Origin: JBDZVM01 sp040255675
GTDB taxonomy: Bacteria; Actinomycetota; Actinomycetes; Acidothermales; Acidothermaceae
Assembly: GCA_040255675.1 (NCBI GenBank)
Contig: JBDZVM010000054.1
Location: 1 to 23,065, forward strand
DNA length: 23,065 nt
Reading direction: 5' to 3'
In this document: positions 1-6,998 of the stretch, piece by piece
Numbering within the stretch: the stretch's first letter is position 1
How the letters are laid out: every line of letters starts with the position of its first letter
The notes under the pieces: generated by a model
What the model saw: the letters and a program-made list of their open reading frames with translations, nothing else
Databases searched by the model: none
Told to the model about the DNA's origin: nothing
Translations under genes and position numbers: made by a program

Positions 1-92
1 AGCGCTGCTAGCCTCCGGAAGTCCACCGGTGTTGCGACGTTGAGTAGAACCCACCCCGGCGCTAAAGGGTCAATTTTCGACCGGCGTTGACA
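1..92 (-). mobile_element. Terminus of an IS21-like element (left window edge)
   Basis: Read from 92 down to 1, this stretch starts TGTCAACG and matches, at the same length, the 92 bp at the other window edge. Bases 1-55 are identical to the reverse complement of 23011-23065; the outer 37 bp match at 21 positions, including TGTC, ACG, TGACC and GCG. TG..CA ends and long partly repeated termini are usual for IS21-family elements. The outer tip abuts an IS110 fragment exactly at 92/93, so this element probably inserted into that IS110. No transposase is in the window. The family call is inference. Confidence 0.65.
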
Positions 93-327
93 ATGGCCAT
101 GCGCGCCCTGAAACGACGCCTGTCCAACGTGGTGTTCGCGCGCATGCTCGAGGACCAGAAACGGCGAGAGGAAACGGGCCCGGGTGGGCAATCGGGGACG
201 ACTCTTCACTCCAGCGCGACCGACCTGACCCCGGACATCGGCTCTTCGAAGAAGCCACATCCCGGACCCGCCAGCAACCACTCTAAAAGGAGAGCGCTAG
301 CGGTGTCTTGACACAAAGGGGAGCCAG
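93..327 (+). pseudogene. 3' fragment of an IS110-family transposase with its right end
   Basis: Bases 93-332 repeat 11420-11659 with one mismatch (A at 291, C at 11618). The coding part (93-311) gives the last 72 residues of an IS110-type transposase, beginning MAMRALKRRLS and ending in TGA at 309-311. The noncoding right end runs to about 327 and finishes with a ribosome-site-like AAAGGGGAGCC, followed by ATGAG. The 5' part of the transposase, including all RuvC-like catalytic residues, is missing because the IS21-like terminus joins at 92. The piece is inert on its own. Confidence 0.85.
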
Positions 328-342
328 ATGAGCGCGTTCGTT

Positions 343-852
343 CTACTGGCGAACTGTGACGTGCAGCGTCCAGTCCTGAGATGGCGCGAGATTGTCCAGC
401 GAGTTGGTCGAGGCGGTGAACGTTCCCGTTTTGGTCACGGTGATGGTGGCGGCCTGCGACCCGTCTGCATTGGTTTTCAGTGCGCTGACTTTCGCCGCGT
501 CGGCTGGGTCGATGACCAGCGGCGACCAGCCGCTGGGGTAGTTGAACAGTGTCACGTTGACTCGCGATCCGATGTGCACGCAAAGATAGGAGTCCGACGC
601 GTACCAAACGTTCGCGATCGCGACGAGACCGGACTGACAACCCACGGCGGACGTGGCCGCTGGCGGCGGTGACCAGATCGTGGTCGTGGTGCTCACCGGT
701 TCCGGGAATACCGGCCCGGTCGGTGAGCCGGTAACCGCGTAGACAGTGGGATCGGTTGACGGTTGCGAGAGTGAACTGACGTGCGAGCCGGACGCGCAGC
801 CGGCCATAGCGACAGCCGCAGCCGAGCCCAGCAGCAAGCGACGGATCAACAC
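343..852 (-). CDS. Putative secreted lipoprotein with an Ig/cupredoxin-like C-terminal domain
   Basis: The protein has about 169 residues. The N-terminus is basic and then hydrophobic, ending in a lipobox-like VAMAGC (Cys about residue 19), so export and lipid anchoring are expected. A Ser/Pro/Thr linker follows, then a compact domain with two Cys, GSRVNVTLFNYPSGW and many alternating beta-type residues, resembling Ig- or cupredoxin-like folds of actinobacterial lipoproteins. I chose the GTG at 852 because GGGAGG lies 6 nt upstream; the open frame extends to 897 without a better site. The stop lies 11 bp from the IS110 right end, so an IS event borders the gene's 3' end. Function is unknown. 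Confidence 0.7.
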   Translation of the reverse strand: MLIRRLLLGSAAAVAMAGCASGSHVSSLSQPSTDPTVYAVTGSPTGPVFPEPVSTTTTIWSPPPAATSAVGCQSGLVAIANVWYASDSYLCVHIGSRVNVTLFNYPSGWSPLVIDPADAAKVSALKTNADGSQAATITVTKTGTFTASTNSLDNLAPSQDWTLHVTVRQ

Positions 853-916
853 CGGCACCCTCCCGTTCGCCAGTGTGACGCACCAGCGGCCAAACACGGT
901 TCCTGTTCGCGACTGC

Positions 917-1141
917 CTAGGTGGACAACCTGCCTGTCAGCGGCAGATCAGTGCGTGTCGCCGACGTGGCATAGCGACGCACACGTTCGGTCCCGGGCTC
1001 GTCGCTCATCAACAGGAACCGGCCGTTATTCGCGGCCGGCGACCGGTATCCGTCGTAGATAATGCGCCGGTGGGAGATGGGGCGCGAGAGGTATGGCTGC
1101 GAGATGAAGTCGCCCGTCTCGTCGGTCGAAGCGCCGCCCAC
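917..1141 (-). other. Degenerate repeat copy A with coding-like ORF (unknown)
   Basis: A 74-codon minus-strand frame covers this segment. About 941-1024 align to 3961-4041 at roughly 85% identity with a few 1-nt indels. In minus-strand translation both copies keep the signature DEPGTER followed by RRYATS.TRTDLP, although copy B needs frameshifts. This suggests two copies of the end of one protein-coding sequence rather than a random repeat. Both also contain a possible hairpin pairing CGGT(T)C with GAACCG. I do not recognise the protein and see no convincing ribosome site. The rest of 853-1190 shows nothing else I can support. Confidence 0.35.
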
Positions 1142-1189
1142 GGCATTCGTGAGCTTCGACTCTCAGACTGACTGGGTGCCCGTACATCT

Positions 1190-1485
1190 GGGTTGAGCCG
1201 GGCGCGGGCTTTGCTACTGGATCGTCAAGGAGCGCGGGCAGACGCTCGACCATCGGACGACGAAGGATGTTGACGACATTCTGTTCTGGTCATTCGAGGC
1301 GACGACGGCTCGATGGCCTCGCACTGGGCGGCTCAACATCCGATGACCAGCACGACTTCCGAGTCGGGATGTGGGCCAAGCAGCAGGAGCTCCTGATGCA
1401 GCTCAACCCTCGCTGGGTCGATCGGCGCGGCAGGCTGGTCGCGGAGATCCCAGGTGCCGAGACGTTGCTTCCGCAGGCTGACTGA
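1190..1485 (+). pseudogene. Imm63-like immunity protein remnant, frameshifted
   Basis: Three plus-strand frames in series give one recognisable protein. Frame 3 (from about 1200) reads CYWIVKERGQTLDHRTTKDV and then DDILFWSFEATT. A second frame at 1310 gives SMASHW. A third frame from 1342 gives DDQHDF and MWAKQQELLMQLNPRW, ending at TGA 1483-1485. The order and spacing recall immunity proteins of the Imm63 type (ERG, TTxDxDDxLxW.FE, SMA, DF, Q.ELL..L.P.W). Family Imm63 proteins are predicted to neutralise polymorphic toxins. At least two frameshifts and an in-frame TGA at 1194-1196 mean it is not functional. The match is from memory, so the family call is moderate. Confidence 0.45.
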
Positions 1486-1786
1486 CACAGAGGTGCCGTT
1501 CCCGTGCGCTCGGTGCCTCCGTACGTGGGCCCGCCCCATAAGGACAGCTACGTACGTCCGGTTCTAGGCAGGAGCGATGATCGCGCAGATGTACAAAACG
1601 GCGGGTTCACATAACGCCCCGCTTGACGGGCAGGGCGCGGATGGTGCGAGTTCCCAGAACGGGCGTTAGACGGCAGCACCGACGTTGCCTTCGCACAATC
1701 GCAGTGTCGGGTTCCTTGATCGGGCATGATTGGGCAGTCATCGTCTCGGCTAGGGTCGCGCGCCGGCGGCTACTCGAGGATTGGTC
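1486..1786. other. Intergenic region upstream of the AIPR gene
   Basis: I see no gene here. Two copies of CGTACGT, near 1524 and 1552, flank a GC-rich stretch and could form a binding site. The promoter of the downstream AIPR gene presumably lies in this region, but no clear -35/-10 pair can be assigned. Confidence 0.3.
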
Positions 1787-3526
1787 ATGCCATCTAACAG
1801 CGAACTGCTTCTCCATCGTGTGATCACGGAGCGCCACATGGCCTTGGCGCCGCGGATGGACGATGGGCAGTTCTTCGAGCTTTTTTGTGCCGTGGAGCTA
1901 TTAAAGCCCTACGACCTGGATCTGGATGAGATTCAGTCAGGCGTGCTAGGCGGGGGCGGCGACGGGGGGATCGACGGCTTTTTCGTCTTCGTTGATGGGG
2001 AACCGCTTGACGCGGTGGAAGCGCACCAACGCCGATCGCGTGACTGCGAGGTCGAGGTGGTCATCTTTCAGGCAAAGGCGACCGCCTCATTCTCCGGCGC
2101 CGCCGTTGACAAACTGGTGTCAACGGTGTCGACCATCTTCGATTTCAGCCGCGAGACTACTGGGCTCCGGAAGCTGTATAGCGAGGAGCTGCTCGAGAAA
2201 GTAGAACGCTTCCGTAACTTCTTCGCTGGATCAATTGCGCGCATCGCGCGAGTGGCGGTGCGCTACTATTACTTTTCGACGGGTGACTACGTTCATGACG
2301 CCCTGGCGGCGCAGGCTGACACCCTGCGTGCGACATCTGAGCGGCTGTTCCCGGACGCGCAAGTGACGGTCGAGTTCGCCGGCGCGCAACAGCTTCTTCA
2401 GATGGCACGCACATCGCGGCCAGAGTGGCTTGAGCTGCCGGTTCGCGAAGGGCCGCTCGTCGCCGGCGATTCAGGGTACGTGGCGCTGATCGGGCTGTCT
2501 GAATATGCACGGTTCATAACCGATGAACGCGGGAACCGTCGACGTGCACTCTTCATGGAAAACGTGCGCGACTATGAGGGCAAGTACGGCGTGAACAGTG
2601 CTATCGCTGAAACGTTGGAGCATCCGTCGGACGACGACTTCTGGATGCTTAATAACGGCATCACAATCGTGGCGCGTCAGGCCCGGAACGCCTACAAGAA
2701 CCTCGCCTTGCAGGATCCCAAGATCGTAAATGGCTTGCAGACTACGACAGAGATCTTTGAGTATTTTCGTCGCCGGGCAGACCAGAACGATGATCGCATG
2801 GTCCTAGTTCGCGTCGTACTGCCAGAGACGGAAGCGAGTCGAGACCGGATTATTGTTGCGACTAACAAGCAGACGCCGATCGCTGCCGGAGTGCTGAAGG
2901 CAACTGAGCGCGTACATCGCGATATCGAGGACTATCTGAGACCACACGGTTTCTACTACGAACGTCGGCGAAATGAGCACCGCAATGACGGCAAGAGCTT
3001 AGACGTCATCGTGACGATGCCGTTTCTAGCTCGCGCAATGGTTTCCGTTTGCTTCCGGTCGCCACATCGGGCCGTCAAGGTGAACGCCAACAAGAAGTTG
3101 CTCGACTCGCCAGAAGTCTACGAGCGGCTCTTTGGGGTCGCCAATCCCCTCGACGCGTATCTCAATACCGTCCTGATCATGAAGCGGATTGAAGGATTCA
3201 TTGCATCGGAGCGAACTCAGAGCAACAGTGATGACACCTACCTCGGCAAGTCACGTCGTCCCTCCCTCTGGTATGCCCAGTGGCACCTCGGAACCTATAT
3301 GGCGATGTTGCTAACTCACCATCAGATTCCTGGGCCCGCCGAAGTCGCTTGCCTCACGTCAGAAGACATAGAAGGCGTTTACCTTCCGCAAGTAGCGATG
3401 GCGGTGCGCGAGGTCCTAAGGGACCTTCGTGAGGTTACGAAACGCAATGAGTATCAATGTGCCAAGACGGCGCTCTCAGTCGACAAGCTTTGGGACGCCG
3501 TTGGCGCTGCCGCAAAGAACAGTTAG
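1787..3526 (+). CDS. AIPR-family abortive infection protein with PD-(D/E)XK-like N-terminus
   Basis: The protein has 579 residues. Its central region has the AIPR hallmarks: FMENVRDYEGKYGVN (about 257-270), FWMLNNGITI (about 285-294) and DPKIVNGLQTTTE (about 310-322). AIPR (abortive infection phage resistance) proteins take part in phage defence and are often tied to restriction-type loci. The N-terminus carries a restriction-endonuclease-like pattern: GGGGDGGIDGFF (Asp about 63), then VVIFQAKAT (Gln-Ala-Lys about 95-97). It may therefore cut nucleic acid itself. The ATG at 1787 has GAGGA 6 nt upstream and is preferred to the in-frame TTG at 1781. It stands alone, with no partner gene on either side. 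The family call is firm; the nuclease role is inferred. Confidence 0.88.
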   Translation: MPSNSELLLHRVITERHMALAPRMDDGQFFELFCAVELLKPYDLDLDEIQSGVLGGGGDGGIDGFFVFVDGEPLDAVEAHQRRSRDCEVEVVIFQAKATASFSGAAVDKLVSTVSTIFDFSRETTGLRKLYSEELLEKVERFRNFFAGSIARIARVAVRYYYFSTGDYVHDALAAQADTLRATSERLFPDAQVTVEFAGAQQLLQMARTSRPEWLELPVREGPLVAGDSGYVALIGLSEYARFITDERGNRRRALFMENVRDYEGKYGVNSAIAETLEHPSDDDFWMLNNGITIVARQARNAYKNLALQDPKIVNGLQTTTEIFEYFRRRADQNDDRMVLVRVVLPETEASRDRIIVATNKQTPIAAGVLKATERVHRDIEDYLRPHGFYYERRRNEHRNDGKSLDVIVTMPFLARAMVSVCFRSPHRAVKVNANKKLLDSPEVYERLFGVANPLDAYLNTVLIMKRIEGFIASERTQSNSDDTYLGKSRRPSLWYAQWHLGTYMAMLLTHHQIPGPAEVACLTSEDIEGVYLPQVAMAVREVLRDLREVTKRNEYQCAKTALSVDKLWDAVGAAAKNS

Positions 3527-3880
3527 TTCGGATACCTCTTGACCGGCGGCCTGGAAGCGGAGCTGGCGAAGCTTGGGGGCATGGACGGGACGGTCACCGA
3601 CGGCCCGAGACCGGACCTCGTCGGGGGAATCACGATCGTGGACGTGCCCTGACCCGGCACCGGCACGCGTGGATTTCTTGGCGCGTTATGGATGACGCTC
3701 GACGAGCGACATGCTGTGATCCCTCGCCGCTGCGAAGCCGACGTGATCGTCCTTGACACAGCGACAATGACGACCGTCGCCCGTCACGAAACTGAAGGAC
3801 AACCACTCGAAGCAGCCATTCTCGCGAACGGCCGGGTCGTCGCGCGGGACTGGCACACAGGCGCGACGCTCGTGCCCTAG
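3527..3880 (+). pseudogene. C-terminal remnant of a propeller-like protein, one internal TGA
   Basis: One frame runs from 3527 to the TAG at 3878-3880, broken only by TGA at 3650-3652. It includes VTDGPRPDLVGGITIVDVP before the stop and, after it, EADVIVLDTATMTTVARHE and ANGRVVARDWHTGATLVP. Strand-turn repeats of the VIVLDTATM type resemble WD40/PQQ-like beta-propeller blades. There is no start codon with a ribosome site, so this is a 5'-truncated and nonsense-mutated leftover. It lies in the same frame as the AIPR stop, which looks accidental. The last 62 codons (from ATG 3692) remain open. Function is not identifiable. Confidence 0.4.
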
Positions 3881-3953
3881 AAACGAGTGGTCTAGGTCGA
3901 GGGCCCACCGCCTTGGCGCCCGTAGATTGTGACATCCCATCGGCACGACCGCG

Positions 3954-4041
3954 CGATACGCGGCAGATCAGTGCGTGTCACGGACGTGGCGTAGCGACGC
4001 ATTACGTTCGGTTCCCGGCTCGTCGTTCATAAACCGAACCG
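3954..4041. repeat. Degenerate repeat copy B (partner of 941-1024)
   Basis: The first 19 bases from 3961 are identical to those from 941, and similarity continues to about 4041 with single-base indels. Its left edge, CGATACGCGGCAGAT, recurs at 5166-5180, and a weaker version lies at 6614-6630. It sits just past the 3' end of the TIR gene. Confidence 0.6.
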
Positions 4042-4082
4042 GCGCCATGCGACACCTGCTGGTTCCCAGCACCGCCGAGGTC

Positions 4083-4799
4083 CTACACGGCGACCAGTTC
4101 GGCGATCTTCTTGGCGATGTCCTGCATGGAGTCCTCGTCCGTGCTCAGTCCATTGCGGGAGCCGAGAAGCGGGCTGACCGAACGAATCTCGTCGTAGGTG
4201 ACGCCGTGCGCGACAGGGATGAGCAGGTCGCGCGACAGCAGTTCCGAAAGCTCCTTCTCGGAGACGCCGCCGCTCTCTATACGTTTGAGGAATGCGGGCG
4301 TGATGAGGACGAGACCGATGCGCGTCTTGGCCAAACCCTTGTCAATCTCCCGCATGAACGGCTGCCCGAGGATGATGTCCTTCTCGCTGAACCAGACCGA
4401 CACGTTCTCGGCTTCGAGAAGGTTGTGCAGTTCAGTCGCCGTCTCACGCCGGTCGTCCCAGGCGTGACAGAGAAACAGGTCGTAGGACTCGGCCCGCGGT
4501 CCTACCGCCTCGACCCTACTGCGATAGCGGTCCAGCGCCGCGACTTCGTTGGGGGTGTAGGTAACTGGCGAGTTAGCCGGCGACCAGCGAGGCCGCGCCG
4601 ATCGGCCACCACCGGCGCCACCGGACGACCCGCCTCCGCCGCTGCCGCGGGGCGGGGTCGGCGAGGGGTAGTAGGACGTGGACGAATAGGACGGGTAGGA
4701 ATAGGACGGGTACGAGCGGTACGACGACCGCCCGCAGACAGGGCAGGCGGCGGCGCCGCTGGAGGTGCGGTGGCCGCGGACCGGTGCTGTGCATGGCAT
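4083..4799 (-). CDS. TIR-domain protein with N-terminal Cys motif and low-complexity linker
   Basis: The protein has 238 residues. The N-terminus MPCTAPVRGHRT..ACPVCG has three Cys (3, 19, 22) in a zinc-ribbon-like arrangement. A Ser/Tyr/Pro- and Gly-rich linker covers about 24-70. A TIR domain covers about 106-238: YDLFLCHAWDD, then VWFSEKDIILG with Glu139 in the position of the usual catalytic Glu, then REIDKGLAKTRIGLVLITPA. TIR domains of bacterial defence proteins cleave or convert NAD+. The ATG at 4799 was chosen because the protein family as I recall it starts MPC.APVRGHRT; the frame extends to 4901 without conserved content. The neighbouring gene is divergent and there is no adjacent sensor gene, so it may act alone or after oligomerisation. 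NADase activity is inferred. Confidence 0.88.
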   Translation of the reverse strand: MPCTAPVRGHRTSSGAAACPVCGRSSYRSYPSYSYPSYSSTSYYPSPTPPRGSGGGGSSGGAGGGRSARPRWSPANSPVTYTPNEVAALDRYRSRVEAVGPRAESYDLFLCHAWDDRRETATELHNLLEAENVSVWFSEKDIILGQPFMREIDKGLAKTRIGLVLITPAFLKRIESGGVSEKELSELLSRDLLIPVAHGVTYDEIRSVSPLLGSRNGLSTDEDSMQDIAKKIAELVAV

Positions 4800-4921
4800 G
4801 GCTCCACTGTAGGGATGACCACCGACATTCAGATGCGCTGTGCACCAGTCAACCGGATGTGGCACGATCGCCTCTTCGCTGGCCGCGGCATGAGCGCGCA
4901 TGCCAGGTCTAGCGTTGAGGC

Positions 4922-5158
4922 ATGAGCGACGACCAGTCGAGCCGGGAGGTTCACTGGCTGCGTACCGTGGGCGGTCCGCGTCCCGGCGACCAGCGCGACG
5001 GCGAACTGCATCAGTTCTTTGGCGATCTTCCGGACCACTTCGACCTTGAATCGTGGGACGATGAAGCCGACGACGACGCCCGCTATGTGCGGGATCCTGG
5101 CGCCCAACCCACAGAGGAGGACGGCCGCACCGTCTGGAACTACCACTACCAAACTTGA
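4922..5158 (+). CDS. Small acidic protein, unknown
   Basis: The ORF encodes 78 residues that are strongly acidic in the middle (ESWDDEADDDARY) and aromatic at the end (VWNYHYQT). GAGG lies immediately upstream of the ATG, which is a short spacing. It is divergent from the TIR gene, with 122 bp between the two starts that must hold both promoters. No family is recognised. Position and acidity would suit a regulator or inhibitor, but nothing in the sequence shows that. Confidence 0.5.
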   Translation: MSDDQSSREVHWLRTVGGPRPGDQRDGELHQFFGDLPDHFDLESWDDEADDDARYVRDPGAQPTEEDGRTVWNYHYQT

Positions 5159-5263
5159 ACGTGCCCGATACGCGGCAGATGAGTAAGTCGAGGCAAGGGG
5201 CCGCACGCCGCTCGTCCGTAGATCTGCCGCTAGGATTTCACCCACCCGACCGACCGGAGTCCG

Positions 5264-5932
5264 ATGCGACGCATTTGCCTCGTCGTGGCTGCGCTGGTCG
5301 GCGCTGCTGGATGCTCGTCGCCCGCGCAGCCTGCGCACGAGGCAGTCGAGACCACAACCGTGATACATCTCGTGACGATTCCTGCGGCGCCCTCGGGCTC
5401 GATGGCACCGCAGGCCGGAGGCTCTTCGAGCCCACTATCTGGACCGGTCAGCGCGCCGCCGGAGACTGAGGTACGTAGCAGTTCGGTCGTTCTCGCTACG
5501 CCGACGCCTGACGCCGAGTCGGGCGGCACCGTAGCGCTATACATCGACTCGGACACCGGCTGCCTAACGGGCCAGCCCGCGCAATCAACACCGATACCTT
5601 TGCCGCCTCGACCAGCGCCACGGGGCGGCGACGTGTTCACACTTCGGACAAACGGAATTGTCGTGGCTGCGACACAACCCGCTATTGATACACCCGGTGG
5701 GGTTCTCTCTAGCTGCACGCTATTCGCCGCAGCCCTGCTCGATCCAATGCCCAACCCACCAATCGTGGTCATCACCGATGAGGCTACTGGCGTCAGCTGG
5801 CCGCCGATTGACCTACGCCAGCATCTGATCACCGCCGAAGAAGAGCGGCAGACAAGCCAGTACGGCATGAACGACGGTTCGGCATACAAGGTGCCCGGCT
5901 GGATAGTCCAGCTGATGTACAAGTCGCGCTAA
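5264..5932 (+). CDS. Putative secreted lipoprotein
   Basis: The protein has 222 residues. MRRICLVVAALVGAAGC is a typical lipoprotein signal with Cys17 as the lipidation site. A Ser/Pro/Thr-rich spacer runs to about residue 85. The C-terminal part includes ALYIDSDTGCLTGQPA, a second Cys after GGVLSS, IVVITDEATGVSWPPI and a Gln-rich tail. The ATG is supported by GGAG 5 nt upstream, and a TANNNT box (TAGGAT, 5231-5236) could be its -10. It probably sits on the outer face of the membrane. No family is recognised. It is not obviously linked to the neighbouring defence genes. Confidence 0.75.
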   Translation: MRRICLVVAALVGAAGCSSPAQPAHEAVETTTVIHLVTIPAAPSGSMAPQAGGSSSPLSGPVSAPPETEVRSSSVVLATPTPDAESGGTVALYIDSDTGCLTGQPAQSTPIPLPPRPAPRGGDVFTLRTNGIVVAATQPAIDTPGGVLSSCTLFAAALLDPMPNPPIVVITDEATGVSWPPIDLRQHLITAEEERQTSQYGMNDGSAYKVPGWIVQLMYKSR

Positions 5933-6302
5933 AAGCCTACTCGTTCATAAAGGGTCGTCGTCGGCCCGACTAAGGGCGAGAGCGTGTCCCGTTTCCGGTA
6001 GCTCAACAAAGACATCACGAAGCAGGCTCCCTTCGGACGCGGCGCACCCTTCGATGACTTCAGGGACCGGTTTGGCTTCACGATCGCGCCCGCCAGCAAG
6101 GAGTAGGCATCAAGGAAATGCCGTTATCGAACGACCAGCGGTGACAGCTACACAGACACGGTCGAGCTACCGGCGGGCATGACAGCACGTTGAGTTACTA
6201 GTGACGCTGGCGCGCAAGGCAGGGATTCGCTGTCGATGTGGCTCGGGCTTTCCGACTGATTAGCGATACTCCCGGGCAATCCGTTTCCTGACCCCGGTCC
6301 GC
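5933..6302. other. Gene-poor stretch with a short coding scrap
   Basis: A plus-strand frame from 6002 to TAG 6104-6106 has protein-like content (APFGRGAPFDDFRDRFGF) but no start codon; it is probably the tail of a lost gene. Nothing else here is supported. Confidence 0.25.
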
Positions 6303-6308
6303 GATAAT
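6303..6308 (+). promoter_or_regulatory. Candidate -10 box of a leaderless gene
   Basis: GATAAT is followed by exactly 6 nt and then the ATG at 6315, so transcription would begin at the start codon. The same spacing occurs before the genes at 21064 and 15985. No good -35 is visible. Confidence 0.4.
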
Positions 6309-6314
6309 GACCCG

Positions 6315-6536
6315 ATGAGAGTAGGCGGCGCGATCGAGAAGCTGGAGCGGCAGAGCCCGCACCTGGCGCATGGACTGAGGCGACAAGTTGCAGAGCTGGA
6401 GGCCCTAGGCGTGCACTCACCTCTCGATGCCGAAATGCCCGACGAGCCGTGGCAGCACGACGTGTTTGAGGACGACCTCGAAGAGCACCGATACGTGCAG
6501 CTGTTCCTCGACTCGCTAGGGCCCTCGCAGTAGCGA
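6315..6536 (+). CDS. Small acidic protein, unknown
   Basis: The ORF encodes 72 residues predicted to be mostly helical, with a basic N-terminal half (AIEKLERQSPHLAHGLRRQV) and an acidic C-terminal half (DVFEDDLEEHRYVQL). There is no ribosome site, but the -10-like GATAAT 6 nt upstream suggests a leaderless transcript. A 6-bp hairpin (CCGTAG/CTACGG, 6572-6589) lies downstream. No family is recognised. It could be a small DNA- or protein-binding helper, but there is no direct evidence. Confidence 0.45.
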
Positions 6537-6571
6537 AGAGTGCCGCTACTCGCCCATCGCCGCGTATGCGT

Positions 6572-6589
6572 CCGTAGGAACAACTACGG
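6572..6589 (+). terminator. Weak hairpin after the small acidic gene
   Basis: CCGTAG and CTACGG pair perfectly around a 6-nt loop about 36 nt after the stop of the 6315 ORF. There is no T-run, so termination is only possible. Confidence 0.25.
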
Positions 6590-6710
6590 CGTCCCTCGGA
6601 GATGAACCCACTCGCGGCAAATGAGTGCGTTCGATCAGCTGCCCAATTACCAGTGCGTAACAGGTTCGATCTCCAGGTCGCCGTCACTCGCGGGTCTCTC
6701 GCGCCCCACC

Positions 6711-6998
6711 TCAGCAGCCGTCGGATGCGCTCCCGGCCCGTTGGTCATTGACCTGCGCCGGCGTCGGGGCGAGCAATGAGTGGCTTGCGCCGTACACGGT
6801 GATCTGCGGGTCGCGGTAGATCAGGTGCAGGTTGCCGCTTACGACGTTGACGTCGATCAGGGCGCGGACGGCTGCGGGCACCGGGTGCCCGCACGAGCGG
6901 CCGACCGCGACTGCTGCGTCCTCGCGGAGACGGGGCGCAGCAGCTCCAAGTGAGCTTCCGCAAACGTGATGGCGAGCCGGTCTGACTCAACAGAGGCG
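6711..6998 (-). pseudogene. Truncated, frameshifted gene remnant interrupted by IS21
   Basis: On the minus strand, one frame next to the IS reads SDRLAITFAEAHLELLRPVS. After a 1-nt loss the adjacent frame continues with EDAAVAVGRSCGHPVPAAVR, ALIDVNVVSGNLHLIYRDP and VYGASHSLLAPTPAQVND, ending in TGA at 6711-6713. The pieces form one sensible C-terminal protein region, so a gene was cut by the IS21 element and then lost frame. I do not recognise the family. I cannot find its 5' part on the other side of the IS. Confidence 0.45.

Noticed and set aside
87..115. Outward promoter formed by TTGACA at the IS21-like tip
   Set aside because: TTGACA at 87-92 is a good -35, but there is no -10 at 16-18 bp and no intact gene behind it.
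206..883. Long minus-strand ORF of 225 codons and the plus-strand ORFs 328-672 and 746-1171
   Set aside because: They overlap the lipoprotein gene in other frames, are Arg-rich and have no motifs: shadow ORFs of GC-rich DNA.
3524..3526. Readthrough of the AIPR amber stop into the following in-frame remnant
   Set aside because: The remnant has its own internal TGA and propeller-like content unrelated to AIPR. The shared frame is a one-in-three chance.
6655..6690. tRNA T-arm-like sequence around GGTTCGATCTCC
   Set aside because: There is no matching acceptor or anticodon arm, and the T stem does not pair.
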